Assembly: GCA_965221605.1 (NCBI GenBank) | Contig: CBDCSK010000015.1 | Span: 186,001-250,000, forward strand | DNA: 64,000 bases | Direction of reading: 5' to 3' | Source of the DNA: Aldehydirespirator sp965221605 | GTDB taxonomy: Bacteria > Actinomycetota > Acidimicrobiia > Acidimicrobiales > Aldehydirespiratoraceae | Notes under the pieces: model-generated | The model's input: only the letters and a program-made list of their open reading frames with translations | What the model was told of the DNA's origin: nothing | Database searches by the model: none | Shown here: positions 19,642 through 28,537 of the stretch, piece by piece | How the letters are laid out: every line of letters starts with the position of its first letter | Numbering within the stretch: the first letter of the stretch is position 1 | Made by a program: the position numbers and the translations under genes

Positions 19642-20105
19642 AGCGTGTAGCGGTACACGTTGGACTCCCGCTGCTGGAAGCCCATCCGGGCGTATAGGCG
19701 GTTGGCGGCCTCCCGGGAGGGCCGCGACGTCAGATCGGTGCTGCGGGCCCCCAGCTGCCGGGCCCTTTCGAGAGCGGCCTCGCTGAGCATCTCGCCCACC
19801 CGCCGGCCCCGCATCGTCTCGTCCACCACGACGTCCTCGATGCGGGTGCGCACACCGGTGGGGATCCGGAAGGCGACCAGGGTGAGCGCGCCGACGATGC
19901 GGCCGCGGTGCCGGGCCACGAACAGCACCGTCGCGGGCGAGGCCACGATCTCGGCGAGCTCGGCCCGGCCGGGGGGCGGGTTCGAGGACGACAGCTGCGG
20001 GATCAGCCGGTCCATGGCCTCCACGAGGTCGTCGGCGACGGCCAGGCACTCCCGGACCTCGATCTCGCCGGCCGCGGCCTCCGATTCGCCTCCGGGTGCA
20101 GTCAC
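19638..20105 (-). CDS. GNAT family N-acetyltransferase
   Basis: A 155-residue single-domain acetyltransferase. Motif A reads IEDVVVDETMRGRRVGEML (about 88-106), with the RxxGxG-type acetyl-CoA loop as RGRRVG. It is followed by ALERARQLGARSTDLTSRP and the end motif AANRLYARMGFQQRESNVYRY. The substrate is unknown. Translation probably starts at GTG 20105 and is coupled to the acetoacetyl-CoA synthetase gene by a four-base overlap. One possibility is regulation of that synthetase by lysine acetylation, since GNAT enzymes control other acyl-CoA synthetases, but nothing here proves it. Confidence 0.88.
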   Translation of the reverse strand: MTAPGGESEAAAGEIEVRECLAVADDLVEAMDRLIPQLSSSNPPPGRAELAEIVASPATVLFVARHRGRIVGALTLVAFRIPTGVRTRIEDVVVDETMRGRRVGEMLSEAALERARQLGARSTDLTSRPSREAANRLYARMGFQQRESNVYRYTL

Positions 20106-20141
20106 AGCAGCGGAGGGTAGACGAAGTCGGCCTCTCGGCCT

Positions 20142-21416
20142 TCACTCCGGAGCGATCCGGGCGACGGGACCGTTGAGCGACAGCGTGTAGAGCTCGCCGT
20201 GAGCGTCCTCGCCGAACGATGCCAGCGAGCCTCCGGGCACCTCCACGCCCAGGTCGCGGAACTCGACCTCACCGGTGGAGGTCTGCACCGCCCACAGGCG
20301 TGACGTGCAGTAGTCGCCGAAGACGTAGGCGCCGTAGAGGTCCTCGATGGCCGTCCCCCGGTACACGAACCCGCCGGTCACGCTGCACCCGTCGTCCTGG
20401 CCGTACTCCCACACCGGGTCGGCATGGCCGGGGGGCTCGTCGCCGGCGAAGGAGTGCAGGCCCTCGCGTAGGCGCCAGCCGAGATTGGCTCCGTGCCCGC
20501 CGCCGTTGGCCGCCAGCAGCACGGTCACCTCCTCGTAGCTGTCCTGCCCCACGTCGGCGATCCACAGGTCGCCGGTGACCCGGTCGAACGAGAAACGCCA
20601 CGGGTTGCGCACCCCGATCAGGAAGATCTCGGGCCGCCCCGCCGGAGACTGGCCTTCGTCAGCAACGAACGGGTTGTCCGGGGGAACGTTGTACGGCTCG
20701 GCCCCGTCGGGCGTCGGCTCGATTCGTAGGACGGCCCCGAGCCAGGTCGTGGGATCCTGGCCGGTGTTGAGCGGATCTCCCCCCGCGCCGCCGTCTCCGA
20801 AGCCGACATAGAGCAATCCGTCGGGGCCGATGGCCAGGTCCCCGCCGTTGTGGTTACTGAACGGCTGGGGCTGGGTCAGGATCGTCCTACGCCGGTCGCC
20901 GAGGCCGGTTCCGACCCGCTCGAAGGCGTCGACACGGGTGTCTCCTTCGAGGTCGGTGTAGTTCGCGAACAGCCAGCGGTCGGTGACCACGATCCCGAGA
21001 AGGCCCCGCTCGCCGGTGGCCTCGGTCTCGTCGGTGATGTCCAGGATGGTCTCCACCACCTCGCCGTTGTCCATGTCGACTCGCAGGACGAGGCCGGCCC
21101 GTTCCGCCACCCATACCAGGTCGTCGCCGGGCGCCACCGCCATGTCGATGGGCTCGTCGAGCGTCAGCACCACCTCAACGTCCACATCAGCCGCAAACAT
21201 GTTCCCGTCAGAGCGCGGGTCGTCCAGTTCCTGCCCGGAACCGTCGGTGGGCGGGCTCGGGGATGTTGTGGGGGCCACGGTCTCCGAGGGCACGGTGGGC
21301 CTTGGCACCAGCAGTTCGTCGTCGGCGGCGCACGCGCTGACTGCCGTGATGACCGCCACCATCGCGGCGCCCACCCAGAACTGACAGAGCCGACGTGTGA
21401 CGGTCCCCGCGGGCAT
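20142..21416 (-). CDS. Lipid-anchored PQQ-dependent sugar dehydrogenase (GSDH family)
   Basis: A 424-residue exported beta-propeller. The signal peptide ends VITAVSACAAD with a lipobox Cys near 29, and a Ser/Thr/Pro linker follows. The catalytic domain carries MAVAPGDDLVWVAERAG, the long HNGGDLAIGPDGLLYVGFGDGG block, a Ca/PQQ-binding region GVRNPWRFSFDR and GDLWIADVGQDSYEEV. These match the soluble aldose sugar or sorbosone dehydrogenases. The predicted reaction is periplasmic-side oxidation of an aldose, with electrons to PQQ. No PQQ biosynthesis gene is nearby. It lies between tesB and the GNAT gene in a tight minus-strand run. Confidence 0.9.
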   Translation of the reverse strand: MPAGTVTRRLCQFWVGAAMVAVITAVSACAADDELLVPRPTVPSETVAPTTSPSPPTDGSGQELDDPRSDGNMFAADVDVEVVLTLDEPIDMAVAPGDDLVWVAERAGLVLRVDMDNGEVVETILDITDETEATGERGLLGIVVTDRWLFANYTDLEGDTRVDAFERVGTGLGDRRRTILTQPQPFSNHNGGDLAIGPDGLLYVGFGDGGAGGDPLNTGQDPTTWLGAVLRIEPTPDGAEPYNVPPDNPFVADEGQSPAGRPEIFLIGVRNPWRFSFDRVTGDLWIADVGQDSYEEVTVLLAANGGGHGANLGWRLREGLHSFAGDEPPGHADPVWEYGQDDGCSVTGGFVYRGTAIEDLYGAYVFGDYCTSRLWAVQTSTGEVEFRDLGVEVPGGSLASFGEDAHGELYTLSLNGPVARIAPE

Positions 21417-21438
21417 GCGTCTTAGGTCCCCTGAGCCT

Positions 21439-22281
21439 TCAGCTGATCGGGCGGATCAGGCCCTCTTGCACCACCGACGCCACCAGGCGGCCGTCGCGGG
21501 TGAACACCCGGCCGGTGGCCAGGCCCCTGGCACCGCTCGCCGCTGGGGAGTGCTGGTCGTACAGCAGCCACTCGTCGGCCCGGAACGGACCGTGGAACCA
21601 CATGGCGTGGTCGAGGCTGGCCAACATGACGCCCGGATGCGCCGCGCTGGTTCCGTGGGGAGCCAGCGTGGTGTCGAGGAGGGTCATGTCGCTGGCGTAG
21701 GTGAGCAGGCAGGTGTGCAGCACGGGGTCGTCGCCGAGGGTCCCGTTGGCCCGCATCCACACTCGCTGGGTGGGCGGCAGCGGGCCGCTACGGTCGAGCG
21801 GGCTGGTGGTCACGTACCTGATGTCGAGCGCCATCAGGCGGTCGGGGCGGGGCCGGTCGGGGTTGGCGGCCCTGATGCGCTCGGCCCGGGATTCGAGCGT
21901 CTCGGGGTCGGGCACCTCCGGCATCGGCTCCAGATGCTCGTAGCCGTCCTCGGCCACATGGAACGACGCGGCGAGCTGGAAGATGGCCCTGCCGTGCTGG
22001 ATGGCGACCACCCGCCGGGTGGTGAACGACCGGCCGTCCCGGATGCGGTCCACGTCGTACAACACCGGCGCCCTGGGGTCGCCGGCCCGCAGGAAGTAGG
22101 CGTGCAGCGAGTGCACCGAGCCCCGCTCCACCGTGCGGGCCGCGGCCACCAGCGCCTGGCCGGCCACCTGCCCGCCGAAGATCCTCTGCCGGTCGTCATC
22201 GGGCGAGCGGCCCCGGAAGATGTTGACCTCGATGGCCTCTAGGTCGAGCAGGGCCACCACGTTGTCGAGCGCGGTCTGCAT
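21439..22281 (-). CDS. tesB: Acyl-CoA thioesterase II (TesB-type, double hotdog)
   Basis: Hydrolyses acyl-CoA to free fatty acid and CoA. The 280-residue double-hotdog protein shows IFGGQVAGQALVAAARTV in the first fold. The second has LLTYASDMTLLDT, SLDHAMWFHGPFRADEWLLY and QHSPAASGARGLATGRVFTRDG, the standard TesB blocks with the Asp/Thr/Gln active-site positions present. The ATG at 22281 puts the first motif at the usual place; longer versions would run into the divergent gtrA promoter. It is the first gene of the minus-strand run ending with PAC2. Confidence 0.94.
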   Translation of the reverse strand: MQTALDNVVALLDLEAIEVNIFRGRSPDDDRQRIFGGQVAGQALVAAARTVERGSVHSLHAYFLRAGDPRAPVLYDVDRIRDGRSFTTRRVVAIQHGRAIFQLAASFHVAEDGYEHLEPMPEVPDPETLESRAERIRAANPDRPRPDRLMALDIRYVTTSPLDRSGPLPPTQRVWMRANGTLGDDPVLHTCLLTYASDMTLLDTTLAPHGTSAAHPGVMLASLDHAMWFHGPFRADEWLLYDQHSPAASGARGLATGRVFTRDGRLVASVVQEGLIRPIS

Positions 22282-22357
22282 CTGTCCATGATGCCGCCGC
22301 GGCAGCGCAAACTGCGGATACCCGACCGGCGGGCGGCCTGCAATAGTCTGCGGTCCA

Positions 22358-22798
22358 ATGAGCGCCTCGCCGATCTCCACCTTGCAGCGGCTGAGAGCCG
22401 AGCACGGGCTCAAGGCTCTGCGCTACTGCGGCGTGTCGGTGGTCAACGTGAGCGCCGGGGTCAGCGTGCTGGCCATCTGCCACGGGCTGCTGGGCTGGCC
22501 GGCGGTCGGAGCCAACCTGGCGGCCTGGATGGTCAGCACGGTGCCCGCCTACCTGCTGAGCCGGGCCTGGGTGTGGCGGCGCAGCGGGCCCCACCGGCTG
22601 GCCGGCGAGGTGCTCACGTTCTGGGTGATGGCGCTGATCGGGCTGCTGCTCTCGTCGGCCGCGGTGTGGGCGGTGGAGGAGTTCACGTCCGAGACCGTCT
22701 TCGTGGTGGCCGGGAACCTCGCCGCCTACGGGACGGTGTGGGTGGCCAAGTACGTGTTCCTCGACCGGGTGATGTGGCCGCGGTCCCGCGACGGCTGA
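22358..22798 (+). CDS. GtrA-like membrane protein
   Basis: A 146-residue protein with four predicted membrane helices: ALRYCGVSVVNVSAGVSVLAI, GANLAAWMVSTVPAYLLSRAW, FWVMALIGLLLSSAAVWAV and VAGNLAAYGTVWVAKYVF. The pattern FxSRxWVW and the WVxKYxxLDR ending are GtrA family features. GtrA-like proteins are thought to help flip or handle polyprenyl-linked sugars for surface glycans. The stop codon shares a base with the next gene's ATG (TGATG), so translation is coupled. Confidence 0.9.
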   Translation: MSASPISTLQRLRAEHGLKALRYCGVSVVNVSAGVSVLAICHGLLGWPAVGANLAAWMVSTVPAYLLSRAWVWRRSGPHRLAGEVLTFWVMALIGLLLSSAAVWAVEEFTSETVFVVAGNLAAYGTVWVAKYVFLDRVMWPRSRDG

Positions 22799-23430
22799 TG
22801 GAGGACCGCCTGCGCCGTGCGGCCGAGGCGGCCCGGGGCTTCATGCCACCCGATGAGGGACAGGCCCTCTACGAGGCCGCGGCCTCGGTCGAGGTGGACG
22901 GGCCGTTGCTGGAGGTGGGCAGCTACTGCGGCAAGTCGGCGATCTATCTGGGCGCCGCGGCCCGGCAGGCCGGAAGGGTCCTGTTCTGTGTCGACCACCA
23001 CCGCGGCTCCGAGGAGAACCAGCCCGGCTGGGAGCACCACGACCCCGAGGTGGTGGACGCCGACCTGGGTGTGATCGACACGCTGCCGTTCTTCCGCCGC
23101 GCCATCCGTGACACCGGCCTCGAGGACACGGTCGTGGCCGTGGTGGGCGACTCGCCCACGCTGGCGTCGCTGTGGGCGACACCGCTGGCCCTGGTGTTCA
23201 TCGACGGCGGTCACGGCTCGGAACCCGCCCACCGCGACTACGAGGGCTGGTCGCCGCACGTGAGGCCGGGCGGGTTGCTGGCCATACACGACGTGTTCGA
23301 GAATCCCGCCGACGGCGGGCGCCCGCCCTACGAGATCTGGTGCCGCGCCCTGGCCGACGGATGCTTCATCGAGCATGCCGTGGCCGGCTCGCTGCGGGTC
23401 CTGAAGCGCATCGCCCCCGACCCGGACTGA
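22798..23430 (+). CDS. Class I SAM-dependent methyltransferase (Methyltransf_24 type)
   Basis: A 210-residue methyltransferase: GPLLEVGSYCGKSAIYLGAAA (motif I, about 38-58), VLFCVDHHRGSEENQPGWE, DTVVAVVGDSPTLASLW, then ALVFIDGGHGSEPAHRDYEGW and PGGLLAIHDVF. The DHHxGS...QPGWE segment recurs in glycan-associated methyltransferases of actinobacteria. The coupling with GtrA suggests a role in surface polysaccharide or lipid-linked sugar modification. The substrate is unknown. Confidence 0.88.
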   Translation: MEDRLRRAAEAARGFMPPDEGQALYEAAASVEVDGPLLEVGSYCGKSAIYLGAAARQAGRVLFCVDHHRGSEENQPGWEHHDPEVVDADLGVIDTLPFFRRAIRDTGLEDTVVAVVGDSPTLASLWATPLALVFIDGGHGSEPAHRDYEGWSPHVRPGGLLAIHDVFENPADGGRPPYEIWCRALADGCFIEHAVAGSLRVLKRIAPDPD

Positions 23431-23490
23431 TGAGCGGATGGCAATGGATCCTGGGCCTCCGCCGATCGCGCCGAATCTAGAGTGGCCGCG

Positions 23491-25191
23491 ATGAGGCCAG
23501 GAGGCCGAGCGGGTTGGACACTCGCGATCCTCGCCGGATTGGCCATGCTGTCAGCCGGCTGCAGCGGGGCGGACTCCCCCCCGTCTGACCCGCCGTTCAC
23601 AGGGGCAGCCGCACCGACGACGGAGACGACTGCTCCCACGACGGCCCGTTCCACCTCCACGACCTCCACGACAACCACGACTTCGACGGCGGTGACGACC
23701 TCGACCGAGCCGCCGGCGCCGGCCACGACGACCGCCCCGCCGAGCGAGAGCCCTCCAGAGGAAGCGCCCGCAGCGCCCGAGGCCATCGATTGGGAGGACC
23801 TTGAGCATCTCGTCTTCGAGATGGACGGGGATTCCGTGCGGCTCGACGGAGGCCGGGCCACCGTCACCCACGGCGGCCAGTCAACGAGCACCTTCACCCT
23901 GCGGAACCGGGCCGCTCAGGGCGACCTCGACGGCGACGCCGATGAGGACCTGGTCGCCCACGTCATCGAGCGCTCGGCAGGGACGGGGATCTTCCACTAT
24001 GTGGTACCCGTCATCAACGAGGCGGGCACGGCGGTGGCTCGGTCGCCGGTCCTGGTCGGGGACCGCATAGTCATGGACAGCATCTGGGTGCAGGACGGGC
24101 TGATCGAGGTGGCGCTGTTCGATCGGGGCCCGGACGAGCCCTTCACGATCATCACCACACACACGATGCTGGAGATCGACGTGTCGGGTGGGACGCCGGT
24201 TGTCGCGGTCACCGGCACCGAGCCCATCGAGGACGTGGCCCTGCCCGGCCCCGGGCGTCCAGTGATCGATGTCCGGTTCGATCCGGGAGCGGTCGGCGCG
24301 GTGCAGCCCGGGTCCATCGACTTCCGGCAGCGGCAGACCTACACGGTGCAGGCATCGGAGGGCCAGCCGTTCACCGCCACGCTCGACGCGCCCCCAGGGG
24401 TGTGGCTCGATGTCCGCCTCGACGATCTGGTGGTCGCCTCGGTCTCGCAGCGGTCACAACTGGTGACCACCGAGTTGCCCGCCGGCGGCCCATGGCAGGC
24501 GACGGTGTTCTCCTCCCACCCGGGTCCGGTCGACTATCAGCTGACGATCGAAGTGCTCCCGGTGGTAGAGGCCAGTCCCGCGACGACGACGACAACCGCG
24601 CCGATCGTGCGCGTGCCGAGACCGGTCACGCGCGCCGGCGAGGGCGTCGTGTACCTGACCTTCGACGACGGCCCGCACGCGGAGTACACCCCGCAGGTGC
24701 TCGACGTGCTGGCCCGCCACGGCGCCCGGGCCACGTTCTTCGTGGTCGGCCGGCTGGCGCAGGCCTACCCCGGCATCATCGAGCGGATCGCGGCGGAGGG
24801 CCACACGGTCGCCAACCACACCTGGAACCATGAGGATCTGGCCACGCTGACCCGGCCGGCATTCGACGAGACGGTCGGCCGGACCGAGGCGATCCTGGGG
24901 GATCTCGCCACGCCGTGCCTGCGGCCGCCGTACGGGTCGATCGGCGCTCACACCCGGGAGTGGGCCGCTGCCCACGGGCTGTCGCTTCTGACGTGGGACG
25001 GTAGCCCCATGGATTGGCGACGCCCCCCGGCGACGGAGATCGCCGACTACATCGTGCAGTGGGCGCCGACCGGAGCCGTCATCCTGCTGCACGACGGCGG
25101 CGGCAATCGCGTCAACACGGTCCAGGGACTGGACATGGCCCTGGAGCGGCTGGCCGATCAGGGCCTGCGCTACGAGCCCATCTGCCGCTGA
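23491..25191 (+). CDS. Lipid-anchored polysaccharide deacetylase (NodB domain)
   Basis: Exported protein of about 566 residues. A lipoprotein signal (ILAGLAMLSAGCSG) is followed by a long Thr-rich linker. A middle region begins with a Ca-binding-like DLDGDADEDLV stretch and continues with beta-rich sequence. The NodB domain fills roughly the last 190 residues, and all five motifs are intact: TFDDGPH, HTWNHEDL (HxxxH), RPPYGS, WDGSPMDWR and ILLHDGGGN. It should remove acetyl groups from wall polysaccharide such as peptidoglycan GlcNAc, using a metal held by Asp-His-His. The ATG at 23491 is preferred; a GTG lies three codons upstream. Tandem hairpins overlap its stop codon. Confidence 0.93.
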   Translation: MRPGGRAGWTLAILAGLAMLSAGCSGADSPPSDPPFTGAAAPTTETTAPTTARSTSTTSTTTTTSTAVTTSTEPPAPATTTAPPSESPPEEAPAAPEAIDWEDLEHLVFEMDGDSVRLDGGRATVTHGGQSTSTFTLRNRAAQGDLDGDADEDLVAHVIERSAGTGIFHYVVPVINEAGTAVARSPVLVGDRIVMDSIWVQDGLIEVALFDRGPDEPFTIITTHTMLEIDVSGGTPVVAVTGTEPIEDVALPGPGRPVIDVRFDPGAVGAVQPGSIDFRQRQTYTVQASEGQPFTATLDAPPGVWLDVRLDDLVVASVSQRSQLVTTELPAGGPWQATVFSSHPGPVDYQLTIEVLPVVEASPATTTTTAPIVRVPRPVTRAGEGVVYLTFDDGPHAEYTPQVLDVLARHGARATFFVVGRLAQAYPGIIERIAAEGHTVANHTWNHEDLATLTRPAFDETVGRTEAILGDLATPCLRPPYGSIGAHTREWAAAHGLSLLTWDGSPMDWRRPPATEIADYIVQWAPTGAVILLHDGGGNRVNTVQGLDMALERLADQGLRYEPICR

Positions 25192-25239
25192 CGGCCGGAC
25201 CGCTGGCCGTCTGCCGCTGACGGCTGGACCATTAGCCGT
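25182..25239 (+). repeat. Tandem 29-bp repeats forming two covarying hairpins
   Basis: Two adjacent 29-bp units, 25182-25210 and 25211-25239, share CTGCCGCTGACGG. Each folds: ACGGCC/GGCCGT (25191-25196 with 25205-25210) and ACGGCT/AGCCGT (25220-25225 with 25234-25239). The single stem difference is compensated on both sides. The block starts inside the deacetylase stop region and precedes the cobalamin riboswitch, so it could act as a terminator. There is no T-run. Confidence 0.7.
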
Positions 25240-25261
25240 CTGAACCGCTCCCGGAGCACGG

Positions 25262-25401
25262 CGCGAGTCGCTAGGATCCGGGGCGCCGACAGGCAGCGAA
25301 GCCGGTGAGAACCCGGCACTGTCCCGCAGCGGTGATGCTCGCCGGCTCCGGCCGGCGGGATGAGTCCGATCGCCTGGCTGCCGGCACGACGATCCGACCC
25401 T
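25262..25401 (+). promoter_or_regulatory. Cobalamin riboswitch upstream of the btu/cob operon
   Basis: The core GAAGCCGGTGAGAACCCGGC, then ACTGTCCCGCAGCGGTGA (about 25297-25335), is the diagnostic adenosylcobalamin aptamer sequence. The closing part GATGAGTCCGATCGCCTG lies at about 25359-25376. A possible outer stem is GGATCC near 25274 with GATCC near 25391. The btuF ATG is about 70 bases downstream. High cobalamin should lower expression of btuFCD-cobOUTS. Confidence 0.92.
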
Positions 25402-25473
25402 CGAGGTAAGGGGAGGCTCGTGCGGTGGCACTCCCACTGCTCGGCCCCGAACTCGAGCAGAAGGGAGAACCAG

Positions 25474-26625
25474 ATGACCACCACCGCATCCCGGCGAGCG
25501 CGGCTACGGGCCAGGCTCCTGCTGTCCCTGCTCGCCCTCGCGCTCGCAGCAACCGCGTGCGGCGACGGCAACGACGACGAAGCCGTCGACTCCGGGGTCC
25601 CAACGACCGCTGCGGCCACTGAAGCCGTGGCTGAAGTCGATCAGACCCCCGAACCGGCGGCGGCACCCGAGGACGAAGGGTCCGCCGAGAGCGCCGAGGA
25701 TTCCACCCCCGGCGAGGAGGACGGCAGCGGCGCGGCCGAGCCTGAGCCCGACCCGGAGCCCGCCGCGGAGGAGGAACCTGCGCCCGATCCCGTGGAGGAG
25801 GAGGCAGCCGGGCAGGAGGAAGCCTCCACGGATGCCTCCGGAGAGAGCGCGGCCCAGCGGATCGTGTCGATTTCCCCGACCGCGACGGAGATGGTCTTCG
25901 CCATCGGTGCGGGTGACCGCGTGGTCGCCGTCGACCAGTTCTCGTACTACCCCGCCGAGGCCCCGGTGACCGACCTCGACGGCTGGAACCCCAACATCGA
26001 GGCCATCGCCTCGTACGACCCCGACCTGGTGTTGATGCACACCAGCGGCGATGTCGCCGCCAGCCTCGAAGCGCTCGGCATCGAGGTGTGGGCCCATGAC
26101 GCCCCGTTCGCGTTCGACGACGTCTACGTCCAGATCGAACAACTCGGCACGGTCACCGGCCAGGACAACGAGGCCGCCGCGCTCGTAGCCGACATGCAGG
26201 TCCAGATCGGCGAGTTGGTCGGGGCCGCGCCCGACGCATCGGGGCTCAGCTACTACCACGAGCTCGACAACACGCTCTACACGGTCACCAGCAGCACGTT
26301 CATCGGCCAGGTCTACGGCCTGTTCGGCCTCGCCAACGTGGCCGATCCCGCCGACGCCGACGGCAGTGCCTGGGGCTACCCGCAGCTCAGTGACGAGTAC
26401 CTGGTGGACGCCGATCCCGACATCATCTTCCTGGCCGACACCCTGTGCTGCGGCCAGGACGCGCAGACCGTCGCCGCCAGGCCCGGATGGGACCAGCTCA
26501 CCGCAGTCCAGACCGGCCGGATCGTGGAGCTCAACGACGACATCGTGTCGCGCTGGGGTCCACGCCTCGTGGACTTCATCGCGGCCATCTCCGGCGTGCT
26601 CGTGTCCATGGGCGCGGCGAGCTGA
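25474..26625 (+). CDS. btuF: Cobalamin/corrinoid ABC transporter substrate-binding lipoprotein
   Basis: 383 residues. The lipoprotein signal LLLSLLALALAATACGD is followed by an unusually long acidic, Pro/Glu-rich tether (about residues 30-125, PEPDPEPAAEEEPAPDP). The BtuF/FepB-type binding fold then starts at RIVSISPTATEMVFAIGAG. It continues with GWNPNIEAIASYDPDLVLMH, the long bridging helix and WDQLTAVQTGRIVEL near the end. The ATG at 25474 has AAGGGAG. The riboswitch in front indicates B12 or a B12 precursor as ligand rather than iron chelate. It captures corrinoid outside the membrane for BtuCD. Confidence 0.92.
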   Translation: MTTTASRRARLRARLLLSLLALALAATACGDGNDDEAVDSGVPTTAAATEAVAEVDQTPEPAAAPEDEGSAESAEDSTPGEEDGSGAAEPEPDPEPAAEEEPAPDPVEEEAAGQEEASTDASGESAAQRIVSISPTATEMVFAIGAGDRVVAVDQFSYYPAEAPVTDLDGWNPNIEAIASYDPDLVLMHTSGDVAASLEALGIEVWAHDAPFAFDDVYVQIEQLGTVTGQDNEAAALVADMQVQIGELVGAAPDASGLSYYHELDNTLYTVTSSTFIGQVYGLFGLANVADPADADGSAWGYPQLSDEYLVDADPDIIFLADTLCCGQDAQTVAARPGWDQLTAVQTGRIVELNDDIVSRWGPRLVDFIAAISGVLVSMGAAS

Positions 26626-26651
26626 CGGCTGGACGAGTCGGGGAGCCGGCG

Positions 26652-27722
26652 GTGACCGCAACCCAGGGCGGCGACAGCGCCGAGACGGCCCTGCGGGCTG
26701 CCGGGTTGCGGCCCGCTGCGCTGGTCGCGGGCCTGGCCGCGGTCGTGGTCGCGGTGACCGCCGGCCTGACCATCGGGCCGGTCGACATAGCGGCCCACCA
26801 GGTGGCGATCCAGCTGCTCGACGGCCTGCCGGGGGTCTCGCTCGACTCCGGTCTGAGCGACGCCCACGCGGCCATCGTGGAGCAGATCCGGCTGCCCCGG
26901 GTGGTGCTGGGGCTGCTGGTGGGGGCCACCCTGTCGATGAGCGGCGCCGCCTACCAGGGAGCGTTCCGCAATCCGCTGGCCGACCCCTACCTGCTGGGCA
27001 TCGCGGCCGGCGCGGGGCTCGGGGCCACCGTCGCCATCACCAGCAACCTCGGCGACGGCGCCGGCGTGCTCGACCCGGTGCCGCTGGCCGCCTTCGCGGG
27101 CGCGCTCATCTCGGTGACGGTGTCCTATGCGGCCGGCCATCTCGGGGGCCGCTCCACCGCGTCGCTGATCCTGGCCGGCATCGCGGTGGCCAGCTTCCTG
27201 ACCGCCTGCCAGACCTACGTGCTGCAGGCCAACAGCGACGCCTTCCGCCAGATCTTCGCCTGGATACTGGGCCGCATCGCCACCTCGGGATGGTCGGAGC
27301 CGGTGCTGATGCTGCCCTACTTCGTGGTCACCGCCACGGTGGTGCTGCGCTATCGCCGGGCTCTCGACGTGCTCGCGGTGGGCGACGAGGAGGCCGCCGC
27401 GCTCGGGCTGGAGCCGCGGCGGGTGCGGATGATCGTGGTGCTGTCCGCCTCGCTGGGCGCGGCCGCGGCGGTGTCGGTGAGCGGGCTCATCGGCTTCGTC
27501 GGGATCATCGTGCCCCACGCCGTGCGGCTCGCGTTCGGTGCCAGCAACCGGGCGGTGCTGCCGCTGTCGGTGCTGTTCGGCGGCGCCTTCATGGTGCTGG
27601 CCGATCTGGCCGCCCGCGTCGCGCTGGCGCCGGCGGAGCTGCCCATCGGCGTGGTGACCGCGTTCCTGGGCGCCCCCTTCTTCGTGGTGGTGCTGAGGAC
27701 GAGCCGCCGGGAGATCTGGTGA
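26652..27722 (+). CDS. btuC: Cobalamin ABC transporter permease
   Basis: 356-residue FecCD-family permease with about ten membrane helices. Signatures are RLPRVVLGLLVGATLSMSGA, YQGAFRNPLADPYLLGIAAG, GRSTASLILAGIAV, LGLEPRRVRMIVVL, GLIGFVGIIVPHAVRL and the ending ELPIGVVTAFLGAPFFVVVL. It forms the translocation path for corrinoid imported via BtuF. I start it at GTG 26652, after GGGAG. Its stop overlaps the btuD start (GTGA). Confidence 0.93.
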   Translation: MTATQGGDSAETALRAAGLRPAALVAGLAAVVVAVTAGLTIGPVDIAAHQVAIQLLDGLPGVSLDSGLSDAHAAIVEQIRLPRVVLGLLVGATLSMSGAAYQGAFRNPLADPYLLGIAAGAGLGATVAITSNLGDGAGVLDPVPLAAFAGALISVTVSYAAGHLGGRSTASLILAGIAVASFLTACQTYVLQANSDAFRQIFAWILGRIATSGWSEPVLMLPYFVVTATVVLRYRRALDVLAVGDEEAAALGLEPRRVRMIVVLSASLGAAAAVSVSGLIGFVGIIVPHAVRLAFGASNRAVLPLSVLFGGAFMVLADLAARVALAPAELPIGVVTAFLGAPFFVVVLRTSRREIW

Positions 27723-28537
27723 CCGCGGCAGTGAGCGTGCGGGCGCTGGACGTCACCCTGGACGGCACCCGGGTGCTGCGCGGCGTCGACCTGGCCGCGT
27801 CGACGGGGGAGTGGGTGAACGTCATCGGTCCGAACGGCGCGGGCAAGACCACGCTGCTGCGGGCGCTGCTCGGCCTGGTGCCCTTCGACGGCGAGATCGA
27901 CATCGACGGGCTCAGCGATCACCGCCGCCGGGCGGCCCGGGCTCGCAAGCTGGCCTACGTCCCGCAGACGCCGGTGATCCCGCCGGGGATGCTGGTGGCC
28001 GACTACGTGCTGCTGGGCCGCACCCCCCATCGAGGCGTGTTCGCGGCCGAGACCGCCAACGACCGCAGGATCGCGGTCGAGATCCTCGAACGCCTCGACT
28101 TGGGGAGCTTCGGGGAGCGCTCCGTGCAGTCGCTGTCGGGCGGCGAGCGCCAGCGGGCCGTCCTGGCCCGAGCCCTGGCCCAGCAGGCCGATGTGCTGCT
28201 GCTCGACGAGCCCACCACCGCCCTCGACCTCGGCCATCAGCAGGATGTGCTCGAACTGGTGGACGCGCTGCGCCGCGAGCGGGAGCTGACCGTGATCGCA
28301 ACGCTGCACGACCTCACCCTCGCGGCCCGCTACGGCGATCGCATCGCCATACTTGCTCACGGGAGGGTGGCCGAGACGGGCCCGCCCACGGAGGTGCTCA
28401 CCGTGCAGAACATCGCGGCGCACTTCGGAGCGACGGTGCGCATCGTCGACGACCCCGAGGGCCCCGTGATCGTGCCCACCACCTCGACCGGCCCCGCCGC
28501 CCAGAACGGCCCCGCCCAGAACGGAGACCAGCCATGA
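27719..28537 (+). CDS. btuD: Cobalamin ABC transporter ATPase
   Basis: 272-residue ABC ATPase: Walker A GPNGAGKTTLLRALLG, Q-loop YVPQTPVIPPGM, signature SLSGGERQRAVLARAL, Walker B VLLLDEPTTALDLG and H-loop ATLHDLT. It resembles FepC/BtuD-type importers and powers BtuC. It starts at GTG 27719, overlapping the btuC stop, and its stop overlaps the cobO ATG (ATGA), so btuCD-cobO are translationally chained. Confidence 0.94.
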   Translation: MTAAVSVRALDVTLDGTRVLRGVDLAASTGEWVNVIGPNGAGKTTLLRALLGLVPFDGEIDIDGLSDHRRRAARARKLAYVPQTPVIPPGMLVADYVLLGRTPHRGVFAAETANDRRIAVEILERLDLGSFGERSVQSLSGGERQRAVLARALAQQADVLLLDEPTTALDLGHQQDVLELVDALRRERELTVIATLHDLTLAARYGDRIAILAHGRVAETGPPTEVLTVQNIAAHFGATVRIVDDPEGPVIVPTTSTGPAAQNGPAQNGDQP

